From NCBI RefSeq assembly GCF_900119845.1, contig NZ_FPKU01000002.1, positions 124,001 to 188,000 of the forward strand: a stretch of 64,000 bases of DNA, written 5' to 3'. The DNA comes from Devosia enhydra (GTDB lineage Bacteria > Pseudomonadota > Alphaproteobacteria > Rhizobiales > Devosiaceae). Shown here one piece after another: positions 7,757 through 16,671 of this stretch; the first letter of the stretch is position 1, and each line of letters opens with the position of its first letter. The position numbers and the translations under genes were made by a program. Under the pieces are notes generated by a model. It did not search any database, was not told the origin of the DNA, and was given only the letters and a program-made list of their open reading frames with translations.

Positions 7757-8952
7757 CATGCATGACCTGGCTCTACCTTCCTCCGGAGACACTTCCGGAG
7801 CCGGAGACGCATGCCTCCTCGGCCTCTCGCTCTGTTCCGGCGCAGGCGGGCTCGATCTCGGGCTCACCATCGCCATCCCCGGATATCGTGCTGTGGGCCA
7901 TGTCGAACGGGAAACCTTCGCCGCAGCCACTCTCGTGGCGCGGATGGAAGACGCGACCCTGGATCAGGCTGTTGTCTGGGACGATGTTGCCACCTTCGAC
8001 GGCCGCCCTTGGCGCGGAGCGGTGGACATCGTCACTGCGGGCTATCCGTGCCAGCCGTTCTCCGTCGCGGGCAAGCGCCGGGGCGCGGACGACCCGCGCC
8101 ACCTCTGGCCGCATGTCGCCCGCATCGTCGGCGAAGTCGAGCCGCCCTTCGTCTTCCTCGAGAATGTCGCCCATCATCTCCGCCTCGGCTTCCCCGAAGT
8201 CGCCGCAGGACTGGTCGGCATGGGCTACCGCCTTGCGGCAGGCCTCTTCACTGCGGCGGAAGTCGGTGCGCCCCACAAGCGCGAACGGCTGTTCATCCTC
8301 GCCATCCGCGAGGGGGACGAGTTGGCCGACCCCGCGCGCCTGCTCTGGCACCCGGTCGAGTGGCGGGAACCGGACGGAACTGCTGCGGCTCTGGCCGACG
8401 CCGAGGGCCAGCGCCAACGAGAACCGGCAAACGAAACCGACGCCATCGCAGGCTGCGGGCCAGCACGGCATGAACCTCGCGACGACAGTCGCGATGTGGC
8501 TGACGCCGCAGACGGACAGCTTTCGCAGCCGGAGCGGGGATCGGAAGCACGAGAAGGGTCTGGACGGCATGGCGCGGGACTGGCCGACTCCGATGGCGAA
8601 CGACGGCTGCAAGCCGAGCGCGGGCAACCGGCGGACAGCCGACCTGACCCATGCGGCGGGGATGTGGATGACGCCGACGGCGCGGGACCACAAGGACGGG
8701 GCGACGACATTGGCGAACACCCCGGTGAACGGCCTGCTTGGCCGCCAGGTCCTGGTGACGCCGCTGGCTGGGAGCGATACCTCCGAGCCGCGCCGGACCT
8801 TGAACCCGCTGTTCGTCGAGGCGCTGATGGGCTGGCCCACCGGGTGGACCGGCTTCGGCTCTGTGGCAACGGAGTGGTCCCGCTGGTTGCAGCGCATGCG
8901 CTGCGAACACTGGCAGCTGAACTGCTGGCCGATGGATGAGGCAGCGGCATGA
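7753..8952 (+). other. alternate-frame ORF overlapping the C5 methyltransferase
   Basis: A 399-codon open frame runs along the same strand as the cytosine methyltransferase. Its first half is Ser/Arg-rich and looks like a shadow. The last 200 residues contain WPTPRASANEN, MWMTPTARDHKDG and LNPLFVEALMGWPTGWTG, which resemble the carboxyl region seen in other phage C5 methyltransferases. Its TGA overlaps the ATG of the 8949 gene, the usual spacing in this cluster, whereas the main frame stops 9 bases earlier. It may be a shadow, or evidence of dual coding or of an old frameshift. Confidence 0.25.
7758..8939 (+). CDS. DNA (cytosine-5) methyltransferase
   Basis: A 393-residue protein with the ordered motifs of C5 methyltransferases: LSLCSGAGGLDLGL (motif I), AGYPCQPFSVAGKR with catalytic Cys98 (motif IV), FLENV at 133-137 (motif VI), GAPHKRERLFI (motif VIII) and a terminal RLRLCGNGVVPLVAAHA (motifs IX-X). 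The target recognition region between VIII and IX is Asp/Gly/Arg-rich and low in hydrophobics, with repeated LADAEG/VADAADG-like words. A second frame over the same bases also looks protein-like (see the separate entry). It is an orphan enzyme in a prophage, so protection from host restriction is the likely role. Confidence 0.85.
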   Translation: MHDLALPSSGDTSGAGDACLLGLSLCSGAGGLDLGLTIAIPGYRAVGHVERETFAAATLVARMEDATLDQAVVWDDVATFDGRPWRGAVDIVTAGYPCQPFSVAGKRRGADDPRHLWPHVARIVGEVEPPFVFLENVAHHLRLGFPEVAAGLVGMGYRLAAGLFTAAEVGAPHKRERLFILAIREGDELADPARLLWHPVEWREPDGTAAALADAEGQRQREPANETDAIAGCGPARHEPRDDSRDVADAADGQLSQPERGSEAREGSGRHGAGLADSDGERRLQAERGQPADSRPDPCGGDVDDADGAGPQGRGDDIGEHPGERPAWPPGPGDAAGWERYLRAAPDLEPAVRRGADGLAHRVDRLRLCGNGVVPLVAAHALRTLAAELLADG

Positions 8953-9173
8953 AGCAGTCCCGCCTCATGTCGCTGGTGGAGTCCGTCGCCAACGTGGTCG
9001 TCGGCTACGGCGTTGCCGTCGTCACGCAAATCCTGATCTTCCCGGTCTTCGGGCTGCACACGACGCTGGCGCAGAACCTGAAGATGGGTGCGGTGTTCAC
9101 CGTGGTCAGCATCGCGCGGTCCTTCGTCCTGCGGCGGGTGTTCGAGGCGATCCGGATGCGGAGCGCCAAATGA
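8949..9173 (+). CDS. DUF7220-like small membrane protein
   Basis: A 74-residue protein with two hydrophobic segments (VANVVVGYGVAVVTQILIFPVF and LKMGAVFTVVSIARSFVL), basic ends and no signal cleavage site. I recognise the sequence pattern as the DUF7220 family of phage membrane proteins; the function is unknown. The start is ATG at 8949. A possible role in lysis or superinfection exclusion cannot be tested from the sequence. It is the last + strand gene before two genes on the opposite strand. Confidence 0.7.
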   Translation: MKQSRLMSLVESVANVVVGYGVAVVTQILIFPVFGLHTTLAQNLKMGAVFTVVSIARSFVLRRVFEAIRMRSAK

Positions 9174-9226
9174 TCGACCGCCGCCCCGGAGGGACGGCGG
9201 TCATCAGCTTGTCGGGGTCCGGTGCG

Positions 9227-9799
9227 TCAGGCTGCGGGGAGTTTGTACACGCGCCCCCGATCCTCGACCTTCTCCGAGGTCACTTCGAGCCCGAGCTTCT
9301 TCTTCAGCGCCCCGGCCATCGCGCCGCGCACCGTGTGCGACTGCCAGCCGGTCGCGGCCATGATCTCCCCGATGGTCGCGCCGTCCGGCGCGCGCAGCAT
9401 GGCGATCAGCGTGGCCTGCTTGGTGCCCTCGCGCGGCGTGCGCGCCTTGGGCGCGGTCTTGGTCCCGGTCGGGGTGTCCGGCGCCGGTTCCTCGGTCGGC
9501 GCGTCCGTCGCGCCCGCAGGCGCGGGGTTCGCGTCCTCGGGCTCGATCCCGATGGCGGCGAAGCCTGCGTCGGTGGCGACCAGCGTGACGCCGTGGCCGT
9601 TGCCGGTTTCGCGCCAGACGGCCTCTCCCTTGCGCATGTCCGCGTCGACCTCTTCGAGGAAGCCCTTTGCGAGCATCGCGCCGACCACCTTGGCGGCGGC
9701 GCCACCCCGCAGGCTCTCGGGCAGCGGCAGAGCGATGTGCTCGGGCCGCTGGGCCGCAGCGCTCAGGATCAGGGCTTGGGTGTCGGAAAGTTTGATCAT
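9227..9799 (-). CDS. DUF3489 domain protein (winged-helix type)
   Basis: A 190-residue protein on the minus strand. The amino half starts MIKLSDTQALILSAAAQRP, a helical segment typical of DUF3489 proteins. The centre is an acidic Pro/Ala/Thr-rich linker (residues about 95-125). The carboxyl half (TKQATLIAMLRAPDGATIGE, GWQSHTVRGAMAGALKKKLG) reads as a winged-helix DNA-binding domain. Members are common in alphaproteobacterial prophages beside terminase genes. It is read opposite to the structural genes, so a regulatory role is plausible but inferred. Confidence 0.8.
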   Translation of the reverse strand: MIKLSDTQALILSAAAQRPEHIALPLPESLRGGAAAKVVGAMLAKGFLEEVDADMRKGEAVWRETGNGHGVTLVATDAGFAAIGIEPEDANPAPAGATDAPTEEPAPDTPTGTKTAPKARTPREGTKQATLIAMLRAPDGATIGEIMAATGWQSHTVRGAMAGALKKKLGLEVTSEKVEDRGRVYKLPAA

Positions 9800-9889
9800 C
9801 GTCGTCTCCCGTATCGGGGCGCGCGGAATGCGGGCCCTTGTACGAGGCCGAGCCCGCCAGTCGGCGGGCGGGACCGGAAGCGGGTCGTC

Positions 9890-10114
9890 TCACTCGGCGT
9901 GTTCGCCTTCCCTGAAGGCCATGTCGGTGATCTCGCGCAGCTTGGCGCGGTAGTGGTTCAGGGTGCCGACATGACCCCAGTTGATCTCGTCGGGGTGGGT
10001 CTCGAAATGGTCCGCGCTCAGGGCGGCGAGCCGCTCCAGCATCGCGTCGATCTCGGACTTGGCGGCGATGAAGGCGTCGAGGGCTTTCGTGTTATCGGTC
10101 GCGCGGCGGGTCAT
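9890..10114 (-). CDS. small phage protein, unknown function
   Basis: A 74-residue protein, acidic and helical (MLERLAALSADHFETHPDEI, LNHYRAKLREITDMAF). The start is the ATG at 10114, preceded by AAGGAG about 9 bases upstream; the longer frame to 10705 is a GC-rich extension across the small terminase. It lies upstream of the DUF3489 gene on the same strand and probably shares its transcript. It has no recognised domain. Confidence 0.65.
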   Translation of the reverse strand: MTRRATDNTKALDAFIAAKSEIDAMLERLAALSADHFETHPDEINWGHVGTLNHYRAKLREITDMAFREGEHAE

Positions 10115-10154
10115 CGGGCTGGCTCCTTGGGTCGAGTTGCATCGCTTCGTTGGA

Positions 10155-10195
10155 TTGACGTTCGCTCTGTCCGCCGTGCTTATCAACTCGATAAG
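10155..10195. promoter_or_regulatory. divergent promoter/operator region
   Basis: Between two divergent genes lies a TTGACG hexamer (10155-10160), a reasonable -35 for the + strand terminase operon. A perfect inverted repeat CTTATC-AACTC-GATAAG (10179-10195) follows at the position expected for a -10 region or an operator. The -10 itself is not clear. The regulator is unknown; the HTH proteins nearby are candidates. Confidence 0.35.
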
Positions 10196-10227
10196 CTCAT
10201 GATTCTGAATGATAATCGGAGCCGTCG

Positions 10228-10824
10228 ATGCAGGGCATGAGCGAGCGCCAGTACGCCGCGCATGTCGGGCTGTCGCGGGGCGCGATCCAGAAGGCGAAGG
10301 CCGCCGAGCGGCTGGTTCTCTATCCGGACGGCAGCATAAACGCGGCCGCCAGCGACGCCCTGCGTGCCGAGACGACGGACCCGTCGAAGACGAGGAAGCC
10401 GCCCCCGCCGAAGCTGAAGCCCGTCCCCGAGGCGGCGGTGGCGGCGGTCGGCGATACGCTGCGCGAACAGGGTCTGGCAGTCCCCGCCGTCGGCGGCGGC
10501 ACGACCTTCCTGCAGGCGAAGACCGCGAACGAGGTTCTGAAGGCGCAGGAGCGGCGCATCCGGCTCCAGAAGCTGAAGGGGGAGTTGATCGAGCGGGCCC
10601 GCGCGCTGGCGCTGGTGTTCCGGCTGGCGCGGGAGGAACGGGACACGTGGGTGAACTGGCCCGCGCGCGCGGCGGCGCTGATGGCGGCCGAGCTCTCGGC
10701 CTCATGCAGCGAAGCGACCGGCCAGCAGATCACCGTGGAGCCAGCCGCGATGCAGAAGGTCCTGGAAAAACATGTACGCGCCCACCTCGACGAACTCGCC
10801 GAGGTCCGGCCCGACTTCAGGTGA
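10228..10824 (+). CDS. terminase small subunit-like (Nu1-type) protein
   Basis: A 198-residue protein. The amino end (SERQYAAHVGLSRGAIQKAK) is a helix-turn-helix resembling the Nu1 or terminase small subunit DNA-recognition domain. A Pro/Lys-rich linker follows, then a long helical region (LKAQERRIRLQKLKGELIERA) of the kind that contacts the large subunit. It sits immediately before, and overlaps, the large terminase gene, the standard position. ATG 10228 or 10237 could be the start; neither has a strong ribosome-binding site. In the family it selects phage DNA for packaging. Confidence 0.8.
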   Translation: MQGMSERQYAAHVGLSRGAIQKAKAAERLVLYPDGSINAAASDALRAETTDPSKTRKPPPPKLKPVPEAAVAAVGDTLREQGLAVPAVGGGTTFLQAKTANEVLKAQERRIRLQKLKGELIERARALALVFRLAREERDTWVNWPARAAALMAAELSASCSEATGQQITVEPAAMQKVLEKHVRAHLDELAEVRPDFR

Positions 10825-12775
10825 TGATGACGCACTGACGGACTTCGACGGCGCGGGCGAGATCCTGCGCGCGTGGGGCAACGGTCTGCGGCCCGACCCG
10901 GACCTGACCGTCTCGGAATGGGCGGACCGGCACCGGATGCTCTCGGGCCGCGCCTCGGCCGAACCCGGGCGATACCGCACGGTGCGCACGCCCTACATGC
11001 GCGAGATCATGGACCGGTTGTCGCCCGGCGATCCCACGCAGCGGATCGTGTTCATGAAGGCGGCGCAGGTCGGGGCGACCGAGGCGGGCAACAACTGGAT
11101 CGGCTTCGCCATTCACCAGGCGCCGGGGCCGATGCTGGCGGTCCAGCCGACGGTGGAACTGGCCAAGCGCAACTCGCGGCAGCGGATCGACCCGCTGATT
11201 GACGAGAGCCCGGAGCTGCGGGAGCGGGTCAAGCCGGCGCGATCCCGCGACGCTGGCAACACGATGCTGTCGAAGGAGTTCGCGGGCGGCATCCTGATTA
11301 TGACGGGGGCGAACTCGGCGGTCGGGCTGCGGTCCACACCGGCGCGCTACATCTTTCTGGACGAGGTCGACGCGTATCCCGCGTCTGCCGACGAGGAAGG
11401 CGATCCGGTGACGCTGGCCGAGGCCCGGTCGCTGACCTTCGCCCACCGGCGCAAGGTGCTGCTGGTCTCGACGCCCACCATCCGGGGGCTGAGCCGGATC
11501 GAACGGGAATACGAGGCCAGCGACCAGCGTCGGTTCTTCGTGCCGTGCCCGCATTGCGGCGCGATGCAGTGGCTGAAGTTCGACCGGCTGCGCTGGCAGA
11601 AGGGCCGCCCGGAGACGGCGGAGTACCACTGCGAGGGCTGCGAGACGCCCATCGCGGAGCATCACAAGACGGCGATGCTGGAGGGCGGCGAATGGCGGGC
11701 GACCGCCACGGCCGCCGATCCGACCACGGTCGGGTATCACCTCTCGGCGCTCTATTCGCCGATCGGCTGGCTGAGCTGGGAACGGATCGTGCGGGCGTGG
11801 GACGCGGCTCAGGGGTCGGACGAGGCGATCAAGGCGTTCCGCAACACGATCCTCGGCGAGACATGGGTCGAGACTGGCGAAGCGCCCGACTGGCAGCGCC
11901 TCTATGACCGCCGCGAGCGCTGGACATCCGGCACGGTACCCGCGGGCGGGCTGTTCCTGACCGCCGGGGCCGACGTGCAGAAGGACCGGATCGAGGTGGA
12001 TGTCTGGGCCTGGGGTCGCGGGCTGGAAAGCTGGCTCGTCGATCATGTCGTCATCGAGGGCGGGCCGGATCGGCATGACGCCTGGTCGGAACTGACCGCG
12101 CTTCTCGACAGGTCCTGGCCGCACGAACGCGGCGCGCATCTCAGGATCGCGCGGCTCGCCATCGACACCGGATACGAGGCCCCGGCGGTCTACTCCTGGT
12201 CGCGGGCCCAAGGCTTCGCACAGGTGTCGCCAGTCAAGGGCGTCGAGGGGTTCAACCGCTCGAGCCCGGTGTCGGGGCCGACCTTCGTCGACGCGACCGA
12301 GGGCGGCAAGCGTTTGCGGCGCGGCGCGCGGCTGTGGACCGTGGCGGTCTCGACCTTCAAGGCCGAGACCTACCGCTTCCTGCGGCTGGCGCGCCCGACC
12401 GATGAGGATATCGCCGAGGGAGCGGCGTTTCCGCCCGGCTCGGTGCATCTGCCGCATTGGGTCGAGAACGAATGGCTGAAGCAGTTCGTGGCCGAGCAGC
12501 TGGTCACGGTGCGGACCAAGCGCGGCTTCGCCCGGCTGGAATGGCAGAAGCTGCGCGAGCGGAACGAGGCGCTGGACTGCCGGGTCTATGCCCGCGCCGC
12601 CGCCTGGATCGCGGGCGCGGACCGCTGGCCCGACGAGAAATGGCGCGATCTCGAGGATCAGCTCGGGGCCGCGCCAACGGAAATGGATGGCGCGGGGCGG
12701 GTCAACCGACCGCAATCCGCACCCCAAGGAAAGCGGCAGTCGGACTGGCTGGGCCGACGCGGAGGATGGTTCTGA
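10772..12775 (+). CDS. phage terminase large subunit (GpA-type)
   Basis: A 667-residue protein of the lambda gpA class. The ATPase domain shows a Walker A-like loop KAAQVGATEAGNNW and a Walker B FLDEVDAYP, followed by VSTPTIRGLSRIE (motif III). A CPHCGAMQW...CEGCETP zinc-binding loop follows, as is usual in GpA proteins. The carboxyl half carries the nuclease domain (GADVQKDRIEVDVWAWGRG, AIDTGY). It pumps DNA into proheads and cuts concatemers. The first available ATG lies inside the small-subunit gene, giving a 53-bp overlap; a later start is possible because the next in-frame ATG is well downstream. Confidence 0.92.
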   Translation: MYAPTSTNSPRSGPTSGDDDALTDFDGAGEILRAWGNGLRPDPDLTVSEWADRHRMLSGRASAEPGRYRTVRTPYMREIMDRLSPGDPTQRIVFMKAAQVGATEAGNNWIGFAIHQAPGPMLAVQPTVELAKRNSRQRIDPLIDESPELRERVKPARSRDAGNTMLSKEFAGGILIMTGANSAVGLRSTPARYIFLDEVDAYPASADEEGDPVTLAEARSLTFAHRRKVLLVSTPTIRGLSRIEREYEASDQRRFFVPCPHCGAMQWLKFDRLRWQKGRPETAEYHCEGCETPIAEHHKTAMLEGGEWRATATAADPTTVGYHLSALYSPIGWLSWERIVRAWDAAQGSDEAIKAFRNTILGETWVETGEAPDWQRLYDRRERWTSGTVPAGGLFLTAGADVQKDRIEVDVWAWGRGLESWLVDHVVIEGGPDRHDAWSELTALLDRSWPHERGAHLRIARLAIDTGYEAPAVYSWSRAQGFAQVSPVKGVEGFNRSSPVSGPTFVDATEGGKRLRRGARLWTVAVSTFKAETYRFLRLARPTDEDIAEGAAFPPGSVHLPHWVENEWLKQFVAEQLVTVRTKRGFARLEWQKLRERNEALDCRVYARAAAWIAGADRWPDEKWRDLEDQLGAAPTEMDGAGRVNRPQSAPQGKRQSDWLGRRGGWF

Positions 12776-12776
12776 C

Positions 12777-12986
12777 ATGACCGACTGGACGGAAACGGAG
12801 CTCTCGGCGCTTCGCCGGGCCTACGCCAGCGGCACGACCCGGGTCAGCTACGATGGCAAATCCGTCGACTATGGCTCGGCCGAGGATCTCCTCGCCCGCA
12901 TCCGGACCATCGAGCGCGCCATCGCGGGGACCACGCGGCCGCTGCCGGTCGCCGGGCTGGCGGGCTTCTCGCGCGGGGACCGGTGA
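12777..12986 (+). CDS. gpW-like head-tail joining protein
   Basis: A 69-residue protein (MTDWTETELSALRRAYASGT start) matching the gpW pattern: an early helix, a short beta hairpin (RVSYDGKSVDYGS) and a second helix (AEDLLARIRTIERAI). In lambda, gpW completes filled heads before tail attachment. It lies between the large terminase and portal genes as in lambda, and its TGA overlaps the start of the portal gene. It is short but the context is strong. Confidence 0.85.
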   Translation: MTDWTETELSALRRAYASGTTRVSYDGKSVDYGSAEDLLARIRTIERAIAGTTRPLPVAGLAGFSRGDR

Positions 12987-14518
12987 TGTCGGCGACCTGG
13001 TTCGACCACGCCATCGCCACGGTGGCGCCTCGCATGGCGGCCCGGCGCGTGATGGCGCGTCAGGCCTTCGAGACCCTGACCCGCGGTTATGATGGCGCCG
13101 CACGCGGACGGCGGACGGAGGGCTGGCGCGCGCCGGGCTCCTCGGCCGACACCGAGATCGGCGTCGCCGGGGCGCTGTTGCGCGACCGCATGCGCGATCT
13201 GGTGCGCAACAACCCGCATGCGGCCAAGGCCGTCGCAGTGCTGGTGAACAACATCATCGGCGCGGGCATCATGCCGCGCGCCGCGAGCGGCGACGACACG
13301 CTAGACCGCAAGATCGACGCGCTCTTCGAGCGCTGGACGGCGGAGTGCGACGCCGACGGCCAGCTCGACTTCTACGGCCTGCAGACGCTGATCTGCCGCG
13401 AGATGGTGGAGGCTGGCGAAGTGCTGGTGCGCCGCCGTCTGCGCCGGTCGTCGGATGGTCTGCCGGTACCGCTGCAGCTGCAGGTGCTGGAGGCCGACTT
13501 CCTCGACGCCACTAAATCCGGCGCCCTCGGCGCGGGGCGGCTGGTACAGGGGATCGAGTTCGACCCGGTTGGCAAGCGCCGGGCCTACTGGCTGCACGCG
13601 GAGCATCCCGGCGACGCCTACGGGGCATTGCAGAACGGGTTGCAGAGCCGCCCGGTCCCGGCGACCGAGATCGCCCATGTCTACGAGAAGCAGCGCACGC
13701 AGGCGCGCGGCGTTCCCTGGGGTGCGCCGGTGATCCGGTCCTTGCGCGATCTCGACGATTACGAGGTGGCCGAGCTGGTCCGCAAGAAGACCGAAGCCTG
13801 CGTCACCGCCATCGTGTTCGGCGACGACGAGGCGCAACAGGGCATCGCGCCCTCCGTGGTCGACGCCGACGGCAACCGGGTCGAGCAGTTCGAGCCGGGG
13901 CTCATCGCCTATGCGCGCGGCGGGAAGGACATCCGCTTCAACCAGCCATCGGCGACAGGCGGCTATGGCGAATACAAGCGGGCGAGCCTGCACACGATCT
14001 CGGCCGGGTTCCGGGTGCCCTACGAGCTGCTGACTGGCGATCTCAGCCAGGTCAACTACTCCTCGATCCGGGCGGGGCTGGTCGAATTCCGCCGCCAGAT
14101 CGACGCCGTGCAGTGGCAGCTCTTCATTCCGATGTTCTGCGCGCCGGTCTGGCGCTGGTTCACCGAGGCCGCGTGGGCGGCGGGCCAGATCCCGTCGCCA
14201 ACCGTGCCGGTCGAATGGTCGCCTCCGAAGTTCGAGGCGGTCGATCCGCAGAAGGATGCGATGGCGAACCTGCTGTCGATCCGCTCCGGCACCATGACGC
14301 TGGCCGAGGTGATCGCAAAACAGGGCCGCAACCCAGACGCCGTGCTGGCCGAGATCGCCTCGACCAACGCCAAGCTCGACGCGCTGGGGCTCGTGCTCGA
14401 CAGCGACCCGCGCCGTGTCACCAAGACCGGCAGCGCCCAGACCACCGATCCGGTCACCGACGACCCGACCGCCGACGCGGATGAAACCGACCCGGCGCAG
14501 GCCGACCAACAGGACTGA
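12986..14518 (+). CDS. phage portal protein, lambda gpB family
   Basis: A 510-residue portal protein. Family features include an amino-terminal RNNPHAAKAVAVLVNNIIGAGI segment, the EVLVRRRLRRSSDGLPVPLQLQVLEADFLD core and the GFRVPYELLTGDLSQVNYSSIRAGLVEF motif typical of lambda-type portals. Portals form the dodecameric channel for DNA packaging and tail joining. GTG at 12983 or ATG at 12986 can start it; I use the ATG. The carboxyl end is Asp/Thr/Pro-rich and probably disordered. Confidence 0.92.
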   Translation: MSATWFDHAIATVAPRMAARRVMARQAFETLTRGYDGAARGRRTEGWRAPGSSADTEIGVAGALLRDRMRDLVRNNPHAAKAVAVLVNNIIGAGIMPRAASGDDTLDRKIDALFERWTAECDADGQLDFYGLQTLICREMVEAGEVLVRRRLRRSSDGLPVPLQLQVLEADFLDATKSGALGAGRLVQGIEFDPVGKRRAYWLHAEHPGDAYGALQNGLQSRPVPATEIAHVYEKQRTQARGVPWGAPVIRSLRDLDDYEVAELVRKKTEACVTAIVFGDDEAQQGIAPSVVDADGNRVEQFEPGLIAYARGGKDIRFNQPSATGGYGEYKRASLHTISAGFRVPYELLTGDLSQVNYSSIRAGLVEFRRQIDAVQWQLFIPMFCAPVWRWFTEAAWAAGQIPSPTVPVEWSPPKFEAVDPQKDAMANLLSIRSGTMTLAEVIAKQGRNPDAVLAEIASTNAKLDALGLVLDSDPRRVTKTGSAQTTDPVTDDPTADADETDPAQADQQD

Positions 14519-14522
14519 CCCC

Positions 14523-16589
14523 ATGGACACGATGATCGAACTGCCGGCCATGCGCCGGTCGGCGGAGCTTGCGCCGAACACGGCCGATGCCGACAGCCGC
14601 ACCGTCGAGGTGGTCTGGTCGGCCGGGGCACGCGTCCGCCGCGCCACCTTCTTCGGCGAGCCTTATGATGAGGAGCTCAGTCTCGACCCGGCCCATGTCC
14701 GGCTCGACCGGCTGAACGCGGGCGCGCCCTTCCTGAAGGTGCACGAGCTCGACACGCTCGACGCGGTGATCGGCTCGGTCGTGCCGGGTTCGGCGCGGAT
14801 CGAGAACGGCCGGGGCATCGCGCTGGTGCGGATCAGCGAGCGCGCCGACGTCGAGCCGATCTGGCGCGACATCCAGGCCGGGCACATCCGCGCGGTCTCC
14901 ATCGGCTACCAGGTCCACCGCTTCGAGGTCTCGAAGCCCGAGGCCGCCCGCGAACTCTGGCGGGCGGTGGACTGGACGCCCTTCGAGGTCTCCGCCGTCG
15001 CGGTCGGCGCCGACCCCGCGGCGGGCTTCCGCGCCCAGCATCCCCTTCATGACTGCGTCCTTCACCGCCGGGACGCCCCTTCCAGCCCGAAAGGACCCAT
15101 CCCGATGACGGACAAGACCCAGACTCCGGCGAGTGACGCCGCGACCCCCGCCAACCCCCAGCCGACCGAGCCGGTCGAAACCGAGGACACCCCCATGACC
15201 GAGCCGAAAGCGGCTGCGCCCGACCCGAAGGTCGCAGCAGTGGAAACCCGCACCCAGCCGAAGCTTCAGAATACCGATGCCCCCGCTGCGCCCGACACCG
15301 AGGCGGTCGCCACCCGCGCCCGCGAGGCCGAGCGCGATCGCGTCTCCACCATCTACGATCTGGCCGGGCGGCTGAACCTCGAGCGCGGCTTCGCCGAGGA
15401 TCTGGTCAAGCGCGGCGTCAGCGTCGACGAATCCCGCCGCCTGATCCTTGATCAGGTCGCCGCCAAGTCGGACGAGACCCGAACCTTCCCCCATGTCTCC
15501 GTCCCCCTCGGCGGCCGGGACGAACGCATCACCCGCCGCGATGCGGTGGCCAACGCGCTCCTGCACCGCTACAGCCCGACGCTGTTCCAGCTGGAGGACG
15601 CCGCGCGCCAGTACCGCGGCATGACCCTGCTGGAGCTCGCCCGCGAAAGCCTCGGGAATGCCGGGGTCAACACGCGCGGCCTGTCGCGCGACGAGGTGGC
15701 GACGCGGGCCCTGCACTCGACCTCGGACTTTCCCGAGATCCTGTCGGCGGTCACCAACAAGACCCTCCGACAGGCTTACGAGGCCTATCCCCGCACCTTC
15801 ATGCTGTTCTGCCGCCAGGTGCTCGCCACCGACTTCAAGGCGATGCACCGGGTGCAGCTCGGCGAGGCGCCGCAGCTTCTGGAGGTTGGCGAAAGCGGCG
15901 AGTTCAAGCGCGGCACGCTCGGCGAGAGCAAGGAGAGCTACAAGGTCAAGACCTATGGCCGGGTGGTCGCGATCACCCGCCAGACCCTGATCAACGACGA
16001 CCTCGACGCCTTCACCCGGATCCCGGCGATGTACGGCAACTCCATCGCACAGCTGGAGTCGGACGTGGTCTGGGGCATTATCACCGCCAACCCGGCGATG
16101 GCCGACGGCAATGCACTGTTCCACACCACCCACAAGAACCTCGCGGGCACAGGCGCGGCGCTTGATGTCAGCAGCGTCGGTGCGGCCCGCGCCGCCATGG
16201 CCAAGCAGACTGGCCTCGACAAGAAGACGGTGCTGAACGTCCGCCCCGCCTTCCTGATCGTGCCCGCCTCGCTGGAGTTGAAGGCCGAGCAGCTGGTCGC
16301 GCAGAACCTCGTGCCCGCCGCGACCTCCAGCGTGGTGCCGCAGTCGATCCGGACGCTGGCGCCGATCAGCGAGCCCCGGCTCGACGCCGCCAGCGAGACC
16401 GCCTGGTATCTGGCCGCCAGCCCGAACCAGATCGACACGATCGAGTACGCCTATCTCGAGGGCCAGCAGGGCGCCTACATCGAGACCCGCAACGGTTTCG
16501 ATGTCGATGGCGTCGAGATCAAGTGCCGCCTCGACTTCGGCGCCAAGGCCATCGACTGGCGTGGCCTCTACAAGAACCCGGGCGCGTAA
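14523..16589 (+). CDS. prohead protease / major capsid protein fusion
   Basis: A 688-residue fusion. Residues 1 to about 180 resemble HK97-type (S78/U35) prohead proteases, with candidate catalytic His in FLKVHELDTLDAVIG and Ser in IRAVSIGYQV. A low-complexity linker of about 90 residues (Pro/Ala/Thr/Glu-rich) follows. The remaining 400 or so residues look like a Mu gpT-type major capsid protein (TRHALHSTSDFPEIL-like core, ending LDFGAKAIDWRGLYKN). The protein would need to be cleaved in the linker to free the capsid subunit. No separate scaffold or capsid gene is present. The start follows the portal stop by 5 bases. Confidence 0.9.
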   Translation: MDTMIELPAMRRSAELAPNTADADSRTVEVVWSAGARVRRATFFGEPYDEELSLDPAHVRLDRLNAGAPFLKVHELDTLDAVIGSVVPGSARIENGRGIALVRISERADVEPIWRDIQAGHIRAVSIGYQVHRFEVSKPEAARELWRAVDWTPFEVSAVAVGADPAAGFRAQHPLHDCVLHRRDAPSSPKGPIPMTDKTQTPASDAATPANPQPTEPVETEDTPMTEPKAAAPDPKVAAVETRTQPKLQNTDAPAAPDTEAVATRAREAERDRVSTIYDLAGRLNLERGFAEDLVKRGVSVDESRRLILDQVAAKSDETRTFPHVSVPLGGRDERITRRDAVANALLHRYSPTLFQLEDAARQYRGMTLLELARESLGNAGVNTRGLSRDEVATRALHSTSDFPEILSAVTNKTLRQAYEAYPRTFMLFCRQVLATDFKAMHRVQLGEAPQLLEVGESGEFKRGTLGESKESYKVKTYGRVVAITRQTLINDDLDAFTRIPAMYGNSIAQLESDVVWGIITANPAMADGNALFHTTHKNLAGTGAALDVSSVGAARAAMAKQTGLDKKTVLNVRPAFLIVPASLELKAEQLVAQNLVPAATSSVVPQSIRTLAPISEPRLDAASETAWYLAASPNQIDTIEYAYLEGQQGAYIETRNGFDVDGVEIKCRLDFGAKAIDWRGLYKNPGA

Positions 16590-16623
16590 GCCCAGCACCC
16601 CAATATGCTGAACCCTGACATGC

Positions 16624-16645
16624 GGGCGGTCCTGACGGGCCGCCC
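16624..16645 (+). terminator. hairpin after the capsid gene
   Basis: GGGCGG (16624-16629) pairs with CCGCCC (16640-16645) across a 10-base loop, followed by a modest pyrimidine run TTCGTCTTTCC. It lies in the 82-base gap between the capsid and DUF2190 genes. It could be a partial terminator that sets capsid levels above the downstream tail genes, or an RNA-processing site. The lack of a clean T-run lowers confidence. Confidence 0.35.
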
Positions 16646-16671
16646 TTCGTCTTTCCACGAGGATCCTTCCC

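Noticed and set aside
10817-12778. 653-codon minus-strand frame
   Set aside because: Mirror of the large terminase gene; the terminase frame has all the family motifs.
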